Source: Dyadobacter diqingensis
GTDB lineage: Bacteria; Bacteroidota; Bacteroidia; Cytophagales; Spirosomataceae
Direction: 5' to 3'
Assembly (NCBI RefSeq): GCF_024220585.1
Contig: NZ_JAMXKF010000005.1
Location: 124,289-188,288, forward strand
DNA length: 64,000 nt
The notes under the pieces: generated by a model
What the model saw: the letters and a program-made list of their open reading frames with translations, nothing else
Told to the model about the DNA's origin: nothing
Databases searched by the model: none
Position numbers and translations under genes: made by a program
In this document: positions 9,623 through 18,667 of the stretch, one piece after another
Layout of the letters: each line of letters begins with the position of its first letter
Numbering within the stretch: the stretch's first letter is position 1

Positions 9623-10828
9623 TTAGTTCTTCTTTACTGCGTTTATTTTGGCGATCAGTTCCTTTGCATCATTATCATCCTGATTTGTCTGGTTGGCTAA
9701 TGTCAAAGCCTCTTTCGCCGAAGTAAGTGCCAGATCTTTTTTGCCAACCTTGTATTGGAGTTCCGCGTACAAACAAAGGTTTTCGTAACTTCTGTTTTTA
9801 TGGATCACTTTTTCCATCAAGTTGGCACCTATTGTTAACACAGCGGTGTCCTTCGCGAAATGTCTTAAATAGATTGCTGTTTCATGTAAAGTCTTCCAGT
9901 CTGCTTCGTTTTTGACATTGCTGCCGTAATTCCAGGTCGCTGTTGCATACTGTTTCCAGTCTCTCTTTCCTCCGTAAAAATGGATTTCGGCCAATGCCAG
10001 AACCCGGGTTGTGTCCTTAAAATCAGATCGTACCATTTGTTTTAATTCCTCAAATAATGCTGGGTTGTTTTCTCTTCCGGCGAGGCTGGCCGTTTGAGTA
10101 ATGATTCTGTTGGCCTTATGATCAATTTCGGACTGACTGAAAAGAGGAGAGAATTTTTGCTGGTTTTTGAGAAAATACTGCGTTGAAGGTGCTCCATAGC
10201 TTAAATACCTTGTAAAGATAAATTGAAGATTTTTTTCGGATTCCAGATCTGCGGCAGGCTGCGTATTCAAATATTCACTAACAACTTTATCTTCATTGCT
10301 GTCAGCACTATGATAATTGCGCAGCGCATTGCTGTAATTGTAAAGTAATTCAGGCGACTTTTCCCCGCTGTCGTACCTGTTTTTCAATGAAAAAAACGCG
10401 GTTTTAGGGTCAAAGGCATTTTTACCGTCGACGATAAACATGTTCTCCGATTTGGCACCGCCGCTTTGATGAACCCGATTGCCCGAAGCGTCAAGATATA
10501 CGTAAGTGGGAAATTCTAAAATGCCATATTCTTTGGAAAGGGCTTCTCCGCCCGCGCCGTCTTCTATATTGATTTTATAATTTATAAAATGGGTATTGTA
10601 AAATTCTACCACCGCTTTTTTAGGAAACACCTCTTTCTCCATTTGTCTGCAAAAATGGCAGGAAGGCGTGTAGGCGTAAAGGAAAATAAACCTACCTTCC
10701 CGACCGGCCTGCGCCACGGCATCTTTCCATGAAGTTTCCATGAAATTAATACGGTGCTGTTCCTGAACCTGAGAAAATGAGCTTTGCGCTAGTAGCAATA
10801 ACAGGCTGATGATCCGGATTCTGTGCAT
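9623..10828 (-). CDS. Exported thioredoxin-fold protein with CxxC motif
   Basis: The ATG at 10828 gives a clean signal peptide (MHRIRIISLLLLLAQSSFSQ). The longer frame starting upstream uses a TTG and spoils this, so 10828 was chosen; the product is 401 aa. Mature residues about 35-150 form a thioredoxin fold with the redox pair in PSCHFC, the cis-Pro context EFPTYVYLD and an acidic helix. The remaining 250 residues are mainly helical and resemble the TPR-like tails of Bacteroidota thioredoxin-family proteins. It probably acts in the periplasm as a disulfide reductase or isomerase. A 16-bp palindrome lies 57 nt upstream. The next gene downstream on the same strand is the T9SS protein, but the 390-nt gap argues against one operon. 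Confidence 0.8.
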   Translation of the reverse strand: MHRIRIISLLLLLAQSSFSQVQEQHRINFMETSWKDAVAQAGREGRFIFLYAYTPSCHFCRQMEKEVFPKKAVVEFYNTHFINYKINIEDGAGGEALSKEYGILEFPTYVYLDASGNRVHQSGGAKSENMFIVDGKNAFDPKTAFFSLKNRYDSGEKSPELLYNYSNALRNYHSADSNEDKVVSEYLNTQPAADLESEKNLQFIFTRYLSYGAPSTQYFLKNQQKFSPLFSQSEIDHKANRIITQTASLAGRENNPALFEELKQMVRSDFKDTTRVLALAEIHFYGGKRDWKQYATATWNYGSNVKNEADWKTLHETAIYLRHFAKDTAVLTIGANLMEKVIHKNRSYENLCLYAELQYKVGKKDLALTSAKEALTLANQTNQDDNDAKELIAKINAVKKN

Positions 10829-10884
10829 AGGGAAAGGGTGATAAACGACGGAAAGTTTAAAGCAGACACAACATAGTGAGTAAA

Positions 10885-10900
10885 TTGCCAAATTTGGCAA
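10885..10900. promoter_or_regulatory. 16-bp perfect palindrome upstream of the thioredoxin-like gene
   Basis: TTGCCAAATTTGGCAA is a perfect inverted repeat, 57 nt before the chosen start codon and between the thioredoxin-like and AraC-family genes. It looks like a dimeric repressor or activator site. The regulator is unknown. Confidence 0.4.
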
Positions 10901-10976
10901 GTATTGTACAATTTTTTATTGAACGTTGTTTTGCCTGTGTATCTTTTGGAATTACTCATGTAACCGCTGACCTAAT

Positions 10977-11780
10977 TTATTTCGCGGAAGGACTTTGGCC
11001 AAAGAACTGTTTGTAAGCAACAGAAAAGTGAGAATAATCTTTGAAACCGACTTCAATGTAAACATCTGTCGCTTTCCAGTTTTTTTCTTTGATCAGATAT
11101 CGGGCATCTTCCAGCCTTCTTTTTATCAGCCATTTATTTGGTGTGGTTTTGAAAATTTGTGCAAAATCACGTTTGAAAGCAGACAGACTGCGTCCTGTGA
11201 GATAGGCAAATTCCCCAAGACTGCCATTGTAGTTATAGTGGGATGCCATGAAAGCTTCCAGGTCTATTTTACCGGGTTCGCTGAAATCGAACAGGATTTC
11301 TTTTAACCCGGGATTTGCTGCTATAAAGATCATAACCGCCTCTTTGATCTTAACTTTCACCAGATCTGTATGTAATTGTGTGCCATTTTCAAGATAAGGC
11401 AGGAGAGAGTCCATATAGTTGCGAAACAATGTGTTTGGTTTTAACAAAAATACATTGTCAAAAGCACGAGGACTTAATTTCTCAGGCTGATATTGATCCT
11501 TCATTTCAAACAGCGTATCCTGATCAATGCAAATGGATATGGATCGGTATGCTCCCGCGGCGGGTGGCTGCTTAACAAATTTGCTCAACCGATTTTTGAC
11601 CGCAAAACGAAAATCACCGGCATTATAAATTTGTGATTTGCCTCCAAAATATGTTTCAGATGTACCGGAAATAATATAGTCGATCACGTGTTGTCTGATA
11701 AAGATCTCGCCTTCGATCATGCGCTTCGAAGTTGCAGAGTAAACAATCTGCGGAACGTTTGGACTGGTTGTATTTGACAT
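10977..11780 (-). CDS. AraC-family transcriptional regulator
   Basis: A 267-aa protein with a C-terminal AraC/XylS DNA-binding domain (about 165-267). The first helix-turn-helix lies around LGEFAYLTGRSLSAFKRDF and the second around DVYIEVGFKDYSHFSVAYKQ, ending near FGQSPS. The N-terminal 160 residues resemble the cupin-like sensor half of small AraC regulators. It follows the SDR gene on the same strand after 84 nt, so the two are probably co-transcribed and the regulator may control the reductase. Inducer unknown. Confidence 0.9.
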   Translation of the reverse strand: MSNTTSPNVPQIVYSATSKRMIEGEIFIRQHVIDYIISGTSETYFGGKSQIYNAGDFRFAVKNRLSKFVKQPPAAGAYRSISICIDQDTLFEMKDQYQPEKLSPRAFDNVFLLKPNTLFRNYMDSLLPYLENGTQLHTDLVKVKIKEAVMIFIAANPGLKEILFDFSEPGKIDLEAFMASHYNYNGSLGEFAYLTGRSLSAFKRDFAQIFKTTPNKWLIKRRLEDARYLIKEKNWKATDVYIEVGFKDYSHFSVAYKQFFGQSPSAK

Positions 11781-11864
11781 CTGGAAATTGAAAAAAGCAG
11801 CACCGGCTTTGTAGGCAAAATAGTGCTGCTTGTAAAATTACATAAAGGCTTTCGGCCAACTGTT

Positions 11865-12668
11865 TTACTTCAAAAAATGCTGGGTAGTTTCCTGTCGGTA
11901 TATTTCGGGGCCTACCAGCAAACGGCGGTTGTACAGGTTGTTGGCGTCGTTGCCGGCCACATAATGCACCTGATCTTTCCCATCTGTTGCGGCTTGATAC
12001 ACTACCTTGGCAATATCCTCAGGTGTTGAGCCTCCCTCCATCATTTCAGGACTGGTCACAACGCCAAGATAATGCTCCATAGCCTCTTTGTAGGGCTCTC
12101 CCGTAGTGACCACCATGTTCGTCCCAAATTCGCTTTTGATATAACCGGGTGCCACTGTTTTTATACCCACGCCAAAAGGTGCCAGCTCATAACTCATTCC
12201 TTCACTCCAACCTTCCAGCCCAAATTTCACCGCATGGTATAAGCTCGCAAATGGAAAGGTGAGCAACGCGGCCATTGAGGTAATGTTGATGAACAGGCCG
12301 CTTTTATTTTCTCTGAAATGAGGAATAAATGCCTGTGTCACCCTGATCGCCCCAAGAAGATTTGTATTGACCTGTGTGAGCAGTTGTTGCTCCGTAACGT
12401 TTTCCAAAGGACCAATAAAACCATAGGCCGCATTGTTTAATACTACGCCTACATTGCCCAGCGCGAGCGCTTTTGTAACGGCGGTTTTAATTTGATCCGT
12501 TTCGTTGATATCCAGTGGCAGAACAGTCACATGTTCCATTCCTTCGAAATCTTTTCCTTTTTCAACGTTACGCATCGTGGCGATAACCTTCCAGCCGTTG
12601 CTGTGAAATAAACTAACCGCCGCTTTTCCCAGGCCACTCGAAGTGCCTGTAATAAAAATTGTCTTCAT
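11865..12668 (-). CDS. Short-chain dehydrogenase/reductase (SDR)
   Basis: A 267-aa classical SDR. The NAD(P)-binding motif TGTSSGLG is at 8-15, NNAAYG near 87-92, the catalytic Ser in ITSMAALL near 130, and YHAVK (catalytic Tyr and Lys) near 145-149. The Arg-containing MRN after the second strand hints at NADPH preference, as an inference. It lies first in a probable two-gene unit with the AraC regulator and is divergent from the ECF sigma gene. Substrate cannot be told from sequence. Confidence 0.93.
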   Translation of the reverse strand: MKTIFITGTSSGLGKAAVSLFHSNGWKVIATMRNVEKGKDFEGMEHVTVLPLDINETDQIKTAVTKALALGNVGVVLNNAAYGFIGPLENVTEQQLLTQVNTNLLGAIRVTQAFIPHFRENKSGLFINITSMAALLTFPFASLYHAVKFGLEGWSEGMSYELAPFGVGIKTVAPGYIKSEFGTNMVVTTGEPYKEAMEHYLGVVTSPEMMEGGSTPEDIAKVVYQAATDGKDQVHYVAGNDANNLYNRRLLVGPEIYRQETTQHFLK

Positions 12669-12897
12669 GATTTTCGTTTTGTTATGAAGGCAAAATTACC
12701 AGCTCGCAGCCCGCCTGAGATTGTGCTAAGGGCCAGGTTTGATTGTTGTAAAGTTCAGTTGGAAATGGTTTGCATTTGGTTTTATAAAATATTTCATGAA
12801 AATTACTAGAATATTAGTATAAATATCCCTAGACTTGTTTTATGTATTCAATCAGAAAGGGATCAACACTACTCACTTAAATGTAAGCTTATTGCGC

Positions 12898-13503
12898 ATG
12901 TCTAACTTTTTAGGGAACGATTCCGAACCATTACCGGACGGAATTGTTTGGTTACACTTTAAGCAGGGAGATCAGCGGGCTTTCAAAGTCCTGTATCAGC
13001 GTTATTTCAAAATTCTTTGCCGTTATGGCTGCCGGCTTACGTTGGACAGGCAGTTGCTTGAAGATGCCGTTCATGATATTTTCATAGACTTATGGAGGCG
13101 CCGGGAGCATCTTGCCGAAGTTGAAAACATCAAGTTCTATCTGTTTCGCGCCCTCAGGAATCGGTTGGTCAGGAATGGACGAAACAACATTTTTGAAAAT
13201 TCGGAGGATATCGACGGGTTTCTGGATTATCTGGTTTCTCTATCCAGTGAGCAGCAATCCATCGATTCGGAAAGTTTGCAGGCCCGGGTGAAACGGGTTC
13301 AAGATGCGGTCGAAAACTTATCGGACAGGCAGAAAGAGGTGATCAATCTGCGGTTTTATCACGGTATGAGTCTCGATGATATTTCACAACTGATGGGCCT
13401 TTCCAAACAATCTGTGAGCAATCTACTTTTCAAGTCGTACGCGGTCCTGCGCCTGAGACTCAAAGAGCTTTCGTTTTTGACGATGCTGTTATCAATGGCC
13501 TAA
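12898..13503 (+). CDS. ECF RNA polymerase sigma factor
   Basis: The ATG at 12898 gives a 201-aa protein; the frame extends upstream only through a TTG. Region 2 (LYQRYFKILCRYG ... AVHDIFIDLWRRREHL) and region 4 (LSDRQKEVINLRFYHGMSLDDISQLMGLS) are both complete, as in the ECF family tied to FecR-type anti-sigma factors and SusC receptors in Bacteroidota. It lies directly upstream of a FecR gene and a SusC with an STN domain, so it should switch on this uptake locus when substrate binds. Its own promoter was not identified. Confidence 0.93.
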   Translation: MSNFLGNDSEPLPDGIVWLHFKQGDQRAFKVLYQRYFKILCRYGCRLTLDRQLLEDAVHDIFIDLWRRREHLAEVENIKFYLFRALRNRLVRNGRNNIFENSEDIDGFLDYLVSLSSEQQSIDSESLQARVKRVQDAVENLSDRQKEVINLRFYHGMSLDDISQLMGLSKQSVSNLLFKSYAVLRLRLKELSFLTMLLSMA

Positions 13504-13556
13504 CGACTTGTATTGGTGTTAGATACAAAATCTGACAGAAATAATACAAGAAAACA

Positions 13557-13586
13557 GGTTAGTTTTTCAAACATTTTGTACCTGTA
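13557..13586 (+). promoter_or_regulatory. Candidate ECF-sigma promoter before fecR
   Basis: GGTTAGTTTTT (13557-13567) and TGTACCTGTA (13577-13586) match exactly the blocks at 14784-14813, with identical 20-nt offset. The blocks sit 31 nt before the FecR ATG, where a -35/-10 pair would be expected. The sigma factor responsible is inferred to be the adjacent ECF. Confidence 0.55.
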
Positions 13587-13617
13587 AAACAGGGCACAAC
13601 ATAATACCTCCCTTAGA

Positions 13618-14715
13618 ATGAACGATGAGCGTTTGAATCCTGAAAATCTTTTAAATAATGATTCATTCATTAACTGGGTGTTGCGCAAGGAAGATTCCTT
13701 TGTGTGGAATGAATTTTTACGGGCCAATCCTGACAAGCAAGCACTGATTGAAAGGGCGCGTCAGGTCGTGCTGGAACTGCATGAAGCTGAAAAGAACTTG
13801 CCGGCGGCACTTGATGAAGACCAGGTATGGTCACGAATTGAGTCGTCCATGAAAGATGAGGAAACTTCGTCAATGCGCACCGGTAAATCGCGTGCAGGTT
13901 TTTATTGGTTAAAAAAAGCAGGAAGCCTGGTGGCTGCGATTGGTGTGATTTTGGGTGCCTGGAACTATTATTATGGCCAGAAACGGATAACGTACAAAGA
14001 ACTGATCACCCACGCGGAAGTTGAAAATAAGCTCCTTGAAAAGGTAAATACCGGAGAAACACCAATGCAGATCAGTCTGGGTGACGGCAGTGTGGTGACG
14101 CTTGGCAAGAACAGCAAATTAAGTTATCCTCCGAATTTTCAAAAGCAGAAAAGGGAGGTATATCTCAGCGGCGAAGCATTTTTTAATGTTGCCCGCGATG
14201 CTTCAAAACCATTTTATGTTTATGCCAACGAGACGGTTACGAAGGTTTTGGGAACAAGTTTTGAAATCAAGGCTTTTGAAAATAGTAAATCTGTAACGGT
14301 TGATGTGCGGACGGGGCGTGTTTCAGTTTACAAGCAAAGCGGGATACAGAGCATGGATCCTGAGGTGACTGGCCTGGTGCTGCTTCCTAATCAAAAAGTA
14401 ACTTTTGACAGAGACGAACAAAGTCTGAAAAAGAATCTGGTGGATACGCCGCTGCCCATTGCCAATCTTCCGGCAGAATACAAAAAGAAATTTGAGGACG
14501 TTCAGGCAACGGATGTTTTAAAGGAAATGGAAAAGATCTATGGCGTCAGGATCATTTACGATCATGAACTTCTTTCAAAATGTATTGTCTCAACCTCCCT
14601 GCGCAGTGAATCGCTTTACGACAATCTCGATGTGCTTTGTAAAACGATCGGTGGAACCTATAAAGAAATTGACGCACAGATTGTTATCGAATCGAAGGGG
14701 TGCGCAGGAGAATAA
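13618..14715 (+). CDS. FecR-family anti-sigma factor
   Basis: A 365-aa inner-membrane protein. The cytoplasmic N-terminus (1-100) should bind the sigma factor. One membrane segment lies at about 101-118. The periplasmic FecR domain (about 145-245) carries LGDGSVVTLGKNSKL, REVYLSGEAFFNVA and VLGTSFEIKAF. The C-terminal part (about 285-360) is the DUF4974-type, STN-like module common in Bacteroidota FecR proteins. It lies 114 nt after the sigma gene and 388 nt before susC, with candidate ECF promoters on both sides. It should hold the sigma factor inactive until the STN domain of the receptor signals. Confidence 0.93.
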   Translation: MNDERLNPENLLNNDSFINWVLRKEDSFVWNEFLRANPDKQALIERARQVVLELHEAEKNLPAALDEDQVWSRIESSMKDEETSSMRTGKSRAGFYWLKKAGSLVAAIGVILGAWNYYYGQKRITYKELITHAEVENKLLEKVNTGETPMQISLGDGSVVTLGKNSKLSYPPNFQKQKREVYLSGEAFFNVARDASKPFYVYANETVTKVLGTSFEIKAFENSKSVTVDVRTGRVSVYKQSGIQSMDPEVTGLVLLPNQKVTFDRDEQSLKKNLVDTPLPIANLPAEYKKKFEDVQATDVLKEMEKIYGVRIIYDHELLSKCIVSTSLRSESLYDNLDVLCKTIGGTYKEIDAQIVIESKGCAGE

Positions 14716-15103
14716 TTGCGACATGTTTTTTTTCTTGTTTTTAAAATAAGTTATAAAAAAACAAAAAATAATTTAAAAAGTAAGGTTAGTTTTTTTTGGA
14801 AGATGTACCTGTATATAAGAGGCGTCTTTCTGTCACTGCCAGCATTTGGCCGACGGGATCAATATGCCCGGTTTCAAATTAGCCAGCGATAAGGGTAACA
14901 TAGATTTAATAAGTCGTTAACATTTGTTTGGGCATACCACTTCAAAAGAAGCCGGTGTGCCAAGGGAAAATTTTTGCATAAAGTTAATCATCAGGGCTTT
15001 CACCTAACTTAAAAAAACATGGAAAATACTACTGTTACGTAAGGAAAACCGGCATGCCGTAATTGACTGGGTTTAGATTTCGAACCCGCCTGTTCATTCA
15101 AAA
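14716..15103 (+). other. 388-bp leader between fecR and susC
   Basis: It contains the candidate ECF promoter (14784-14813), which leaves about 290 nt of leader before susC. Within it lie a seven-residue open frame (ATG 15019 to TAA 15042, MENTTVT) and the palindrome CGGCATGCCG (15050-15059), 44 nt upstream of the susC ATG. No known riboswitch was recognised. Confidence 0.45.
14784..14813 (+). promoter_or_regulatory. Candidate ECF-sigma promoter before susC
   Basis: GGTTAGTTTTT (14784-14794) and TGTACCTGTA (14804-14813) repeat the fecR promoter-like blocks at the same spacing, while the nine bases between differ. Conservation of both blocks but not the spacer is what a sigma-factor promoter would show. 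Confidence 0.55.
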
Positions 15104-18100
15104 ATGGAAAACAAAAAAGGTATGGCAATTTTTATAAATCGGTTTAAGGTTAGTAAAATAATATGCGTGTCAATCCATCAAATTCTAATCGCGGTACTTT
15201 TTACGGGTTTTTGCTCGGGTGTGCCGTTACTTTCCCAGGAGTTATTGAAGCAACGTATATCACTATCGGTTAGGAATGGAACCATTAAAACAATTCTCCG
15301 TGATATTGAAAAACGAGTCGATCTGTCGTTTTCATATCAGAAAAATGTGATTGCTTCCGAGGAGAAAATCACGATGGAAGTCAAGGATGAGTCTGTTGAC
15401 GAGATTCTCAAAAGACTTCTGCTGCCAAGGAACATTATCTATCAGGTTGTGAAAAGCAACCAGATCATTCTTTCCAAATTACCCCCCGAATCCAAAGAGC
15501 CGACGGGTGCGATTCAAAGCGAATCGGTTATAAAAGTAATGGAAAAACAGGTTGCCGGTAAGATCACCGATGAAAAGGGAGAGGGCTTACCCGGTGTGAG
15601 TATCGTGCTGAAAGGCACGCAGAAAGGTACTACTTCCGAAGCGGATGGCACGTACCGCCTGGTTATTCCCGATGACGACGCGGTCTTGATTTTTTCTTTT
15701 GTGGGTTATTTATCGGAAGAAAAAAAAGCAGGGACGCAGTCCATATTAAACGTCGTACTTAAAGTCGATAATAAAGCACTTGACGAGGTTGTCGTGACGG
15801 CTTTTGGCCAAAAGCAAAGAAAGGAAGCGGTTGTTGGTGCTGTAACAACCATCAGACCGGGTGATCTGAAAATCCCTTCGAGCAATTTAACGACTGCGAT
15901 CGCTGGCCGCTTATCCGGTGTGATTGGTTACCAGCGCAGCGGAGAGCCGGGCGTTGACAATGCCACTTTTTTTATCCGCGGTATCACGACTTTCGGATAT
16001 AATAACTCCCCGTTGATTCTGGTTGATAACGTGGAGTTGACCGTAACAGACCTGGCGCGCCTGCAACCCGATGATATCGAGAGTTTTTCCATTCTGAAAG
16101 ATGCCAGCGCAACGGCATTGTACGGAGCTAGGGGAGCCAATGGCGTGGTTTATGTTACGACGAAACAAGGCAAGGCCGGAAAAGCGAAAATCAATTTTCG
16201 ACTGGAAAACTCGGTTTCCATGCCCACCCAAAATGTTGAGCTTGCCGATCCGATCACGTATATGAAACTCTACAATGAGGCGCAGCTGACACGTGATCCG
16301 CTTGCGGCTATCAAATATTCTCAAAATCAGATTGACAATACACTGAAAGGCAAAAATCCATATGTGTATCCGGCAACGGACTGGCGCAAAGCATTATTTA
16401 AAGAATATACGCAAAACCGAAGAGGGAATTTAAGCGTGTCCGGTGGGGGGGAGGTTGCCCAGTATTACGTGGCTGCTTCTTTCAGCAATGACAACGGGAT
16501 GTTGAAAGTAGATAAAATGAATAACTTCAACAACAACGTCAAGCTTAATAACTATTCTGTTCGTTCGAACGTGAACATCAATCTGAGCCCGTCGACCCAG
16601 CTTATTGTAAGGCTTTACGGGAATTTTGATGACTACAACGGGCCGATCGACGGTGGTGCGGGGATTTATCAGAAAGCACTTAAAACAAGTCCGACTTCCT
16701 ATCCTGCTTTTTATGCCCCCGATAAAGCGAATGAAGCAACCGACCACATTCTTTTCGGGAACTTTGACCTGGGCCAGTATCTGAATCCGTACGCAGATAT
16801 GGTCAGGGGCTACAAACAATACTCCCGTTCCAAAATGCTTACGCAGCTGGAACTTACCCAGAAACTGGATTTTGTTACCAAGGGACTTAGTGCCCGCGGA
16901 TTGGCTAACATCAACCGTTCTTCTTATTTCGATGTTACCAGGGCCTATAATCCGTATTTTTACAGTGTTTCCACTTATGACAAACCCTCTGATACGTACA
17001 CACTCAACTGGCTCAATCAGCAAACCAGCAATGCGTTTTTCAGTGAACCGGCCACGGAATATCTGAACTACAAACCCGGCAGCAAAAACCTGGAAACTTT
17101 CCTTTATCTTCAGGGAACCTTCGACTATTCCCGGGTTTTTCAGCAGGTTCATTCTGTAAATGCCACCGTGGTAACCACTTTGCAGCAAAGCCTGAAAGAC
17201 AATTCGGCGCCTAATGAAGTACAAACATTACAAATGTCGTTGCCCAGTCGTAACACAGGTGTTTCCGGAAGATTATCTTACTCCTATGATAACCGTTACT
17301 TTGCCGAGTTTAACTTCGGGTACAATGGATCGGAACGTTTTCATAAATCGAAGCAGTTTGGTTTCTTCCCCACGATTGGCGGTGCCTGGGTGATTTCCAA
17401 TGAAAACTTCTGGAAACCGCTTGATCGCGTGGTGAACAAACTTAAAGTCAGAGGCTCGTACGGGCTTGTTGGGAATGATGCCATTGGGCGACCGGATCAG
17501 CGTTTTTTCTTTCTTTCAGAAGTTAACCTGAATAATGGTTCGCGTGGTACTTCATTTGGTTATAACTCAAATGTTACCCGGAACGGAGTTTCAATCAGCC
17601 GTTATGAGAACAAGGATATTACCTGGGAAACGTCACACCAGACCAATCTTGGACTGGAATTTTCGATCCTACAAAAGCTGAACGTTATTGCGGAGATTTA
17701 CAAACAACGCCGCTCGAATATTCTCATGGAAAGGGCGTCAATCCCTACAACCATGGGGCTTTCGGTGATACCCTCTGCCAATGTTGGTGAAGCGAAATCG
17801 AAAGGATTTGACCTGGCTGTGGATTTTAACCAGAACTTCAAAGATGGCACCTGGATGATCGCCCGCGGAAATCTGACGATGGCCAGAACGATTTATTCGG
17901 TTTTCGAAGAACCGGATTATAGCGACAGGCACCTGTCAAGGGTTGGGCAGTCGATCAACCAGCCAAGAGGATTAATTGCGGAGCGACTTTTTATTGATGA
18001 AAACGATGTGAAAAATTCCCCACGGCAGAATTTTGGCATGTATGGTGCCGGCGATATCAAATACCGTGATATCAACGGAGACGGGCAGATCACCAATACC

Positions 18101-18658
18101 GACTTCGTACCGATCGGCCATCCGGAAACGCCGGAAATTACCTACGGTTTTGGAGTTTCAGCGGGACGCGGCCCATTTGATTTTTCAGTGTTTTTTCAGG
18201 GGCTGGGCAGAGAATCATTTTTTATTAATCCGGTTGCAACGGCACCTTTTATCAATTATCCCAAAGATAACAATGACAATAATTTGTACCCGAGTAATCT
18301 GATCGGTGAAAACGCACTTTTGAAAGCCTTTGCCGATAGTCACTGGTCGGAAGAAAATCGTGATATCTATGCGGTCTGGCCCAGAATGTCTACCACTGTC
18401 AATAACAACAATACGCAGCGAAGCACCTGGTTTATGCGTGACGGCTCATTTCTTCGTCTGAAAACACTTGAAGCGGGTTATACAGTAAAGGGTAAACTCC
18501 TTGAAAGTCTGAAAGTTACTAATTTTCGGGTTTATTTCAGCGGGACTAACTTGCTGACATTTAGCAAGTTTAAACTTTGGGACCCTGAGATGGGCGGAAA
18601 TGGCCTGGGTTATCCGGTTCAGAAGGTTTTTAACATTGGTTTGAACATGAATTTCTAA
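15104..18658 (+). CDS. SusC-family TonB-dependent transporter with STN signalling domain
   Basis: An 1184-aa outer-membrane receptor. A signal sequence (to about 45) is followed by an STN domain (about 50-125), a carboxypeptidase-D-like domain (149-222, with GLPGVSIVLKGT), the SusC signature DEVVVTAFGQ (227-236), a plug domain (240-350, with DDIESFSILKDASATALYG) and a large beta-barrel to the C-terminus. The STN domain is the part that contacts a FecR anti-sigma factor, which fits the ECF/FecR genes just upstream. With the SusD 9 nt downstream it should form a lidded importer of an oligosaccharide or glycopeptide. Substrate unknown, as no hydrolase is encoded nearby. Confidence 0.95.
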   Translation: MENKKGMAIFINRFKVSKIICVSIHQILIAVLFTGFCSGVPLLSQELLKQRISLSVRNGTIKTILRDIEKRVDLSFSYQKNVIASEEKITMEVKDESVDEILKRLLLPRNIIYQVVKSNQIILSKLPPESKEPTGAIQSESVIKVMEKQVAGKITDEKGEGLPGVSIVLKGTQKGTTSEADGTYRLVIPDDDAVLIFSFVGYLSEEKKAGTQSILNVVLKVDNKALDEVVVTAFGQKQRKEAVVGAVTTIRPGDLKIPSSNLTTAIAGRLSGVIGYQRSGEPGVDNATFFIRGITTFGYNNSPLILVDNVELTVTDLARLQPDDIESFSILKDASATALYGARGANGVVYVTTKQGKAGKAKINFRLENSVSMPTQNVELADPITYMKLYNEAQLTRDPLAAIKYSQNQIDNTLKGKNPYVYPATDWRKALFKEYTQNRRGNLSVSGGGEVAQYYVAASFSNDNGMLKVDKMNNFNNNVKLNNYSVRSNVNINLSPSTQLIVRLYGNFDDYNGPIDGGAGIYQKALKTSPTSYPAFYAPDKANEATDHILFGNFDLGQYLNPYADMVRGYKQYSRSKMLTQLELTQKLDFVTKGLSARGLANINRSSYFDVTRAYNPYFYSVSTYDKPSDTYTLNWLNQQTSNAFFSEPATEYLNYKPGSKNLETFLYLQGTFDYSRVFQQVHSVNATVVTTLQQSLKDNSAPNEVQTLQMSLPSRNTGVSGRLSYSYDNRYFAEFNFGYNGSERFHKSKQFGFFPTIGGAWVISNENFWKPLDRVVNKLKVRGSYGLVGNDAIGRPDQRFFFLSEVNLNNGSRGTSFGYNSNVTRNGVSISRYENKDITWETSHQTNLGLEFSILQKLNVIAEIYKQRRSNILMERASIPTTMGLSVIPSANVGEAKSKGFDLAVDFNQNFKDGTWMIARGNLTMARTIYSVFEEPDYSDRHLSRVGQSINQPRGLIAERLFIDENDVKNSPRQNFGMYGAGDIKYRDINGDGQITNTDFVPIGHPETPEITYGFGVSAGRGPFDFSVFFQGLGRESFFINPVATAPFINYPKDNNDNNLYPSNLIGENALLKAFADSHWSEENRDIYAVWPRMSTTVNNNNTQRSTWFMRDGSFLRLKTLEAGYTVKGKLLESLKVTNFRVYFSGTNLLTFSKFKLWDPEMGGNGLGYPVQKVFNIGLNMNF

Positions 18659-18667
18659 GCTCGAAAT

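Noticed and set aside
10829-10900. Longer N-terminus (TTG start at 10900) for the thioredoxin-like protein
   Set aside because: It would place 24 residues before a clean signal peptide and overlap the 16-bp palindrome.
16430-17224. 264-aa open frame on the minus strand inside the first susC
   Set aside because: It is antisense to a well-supported SusC, has no family match and is a typical shadow of codon bias.
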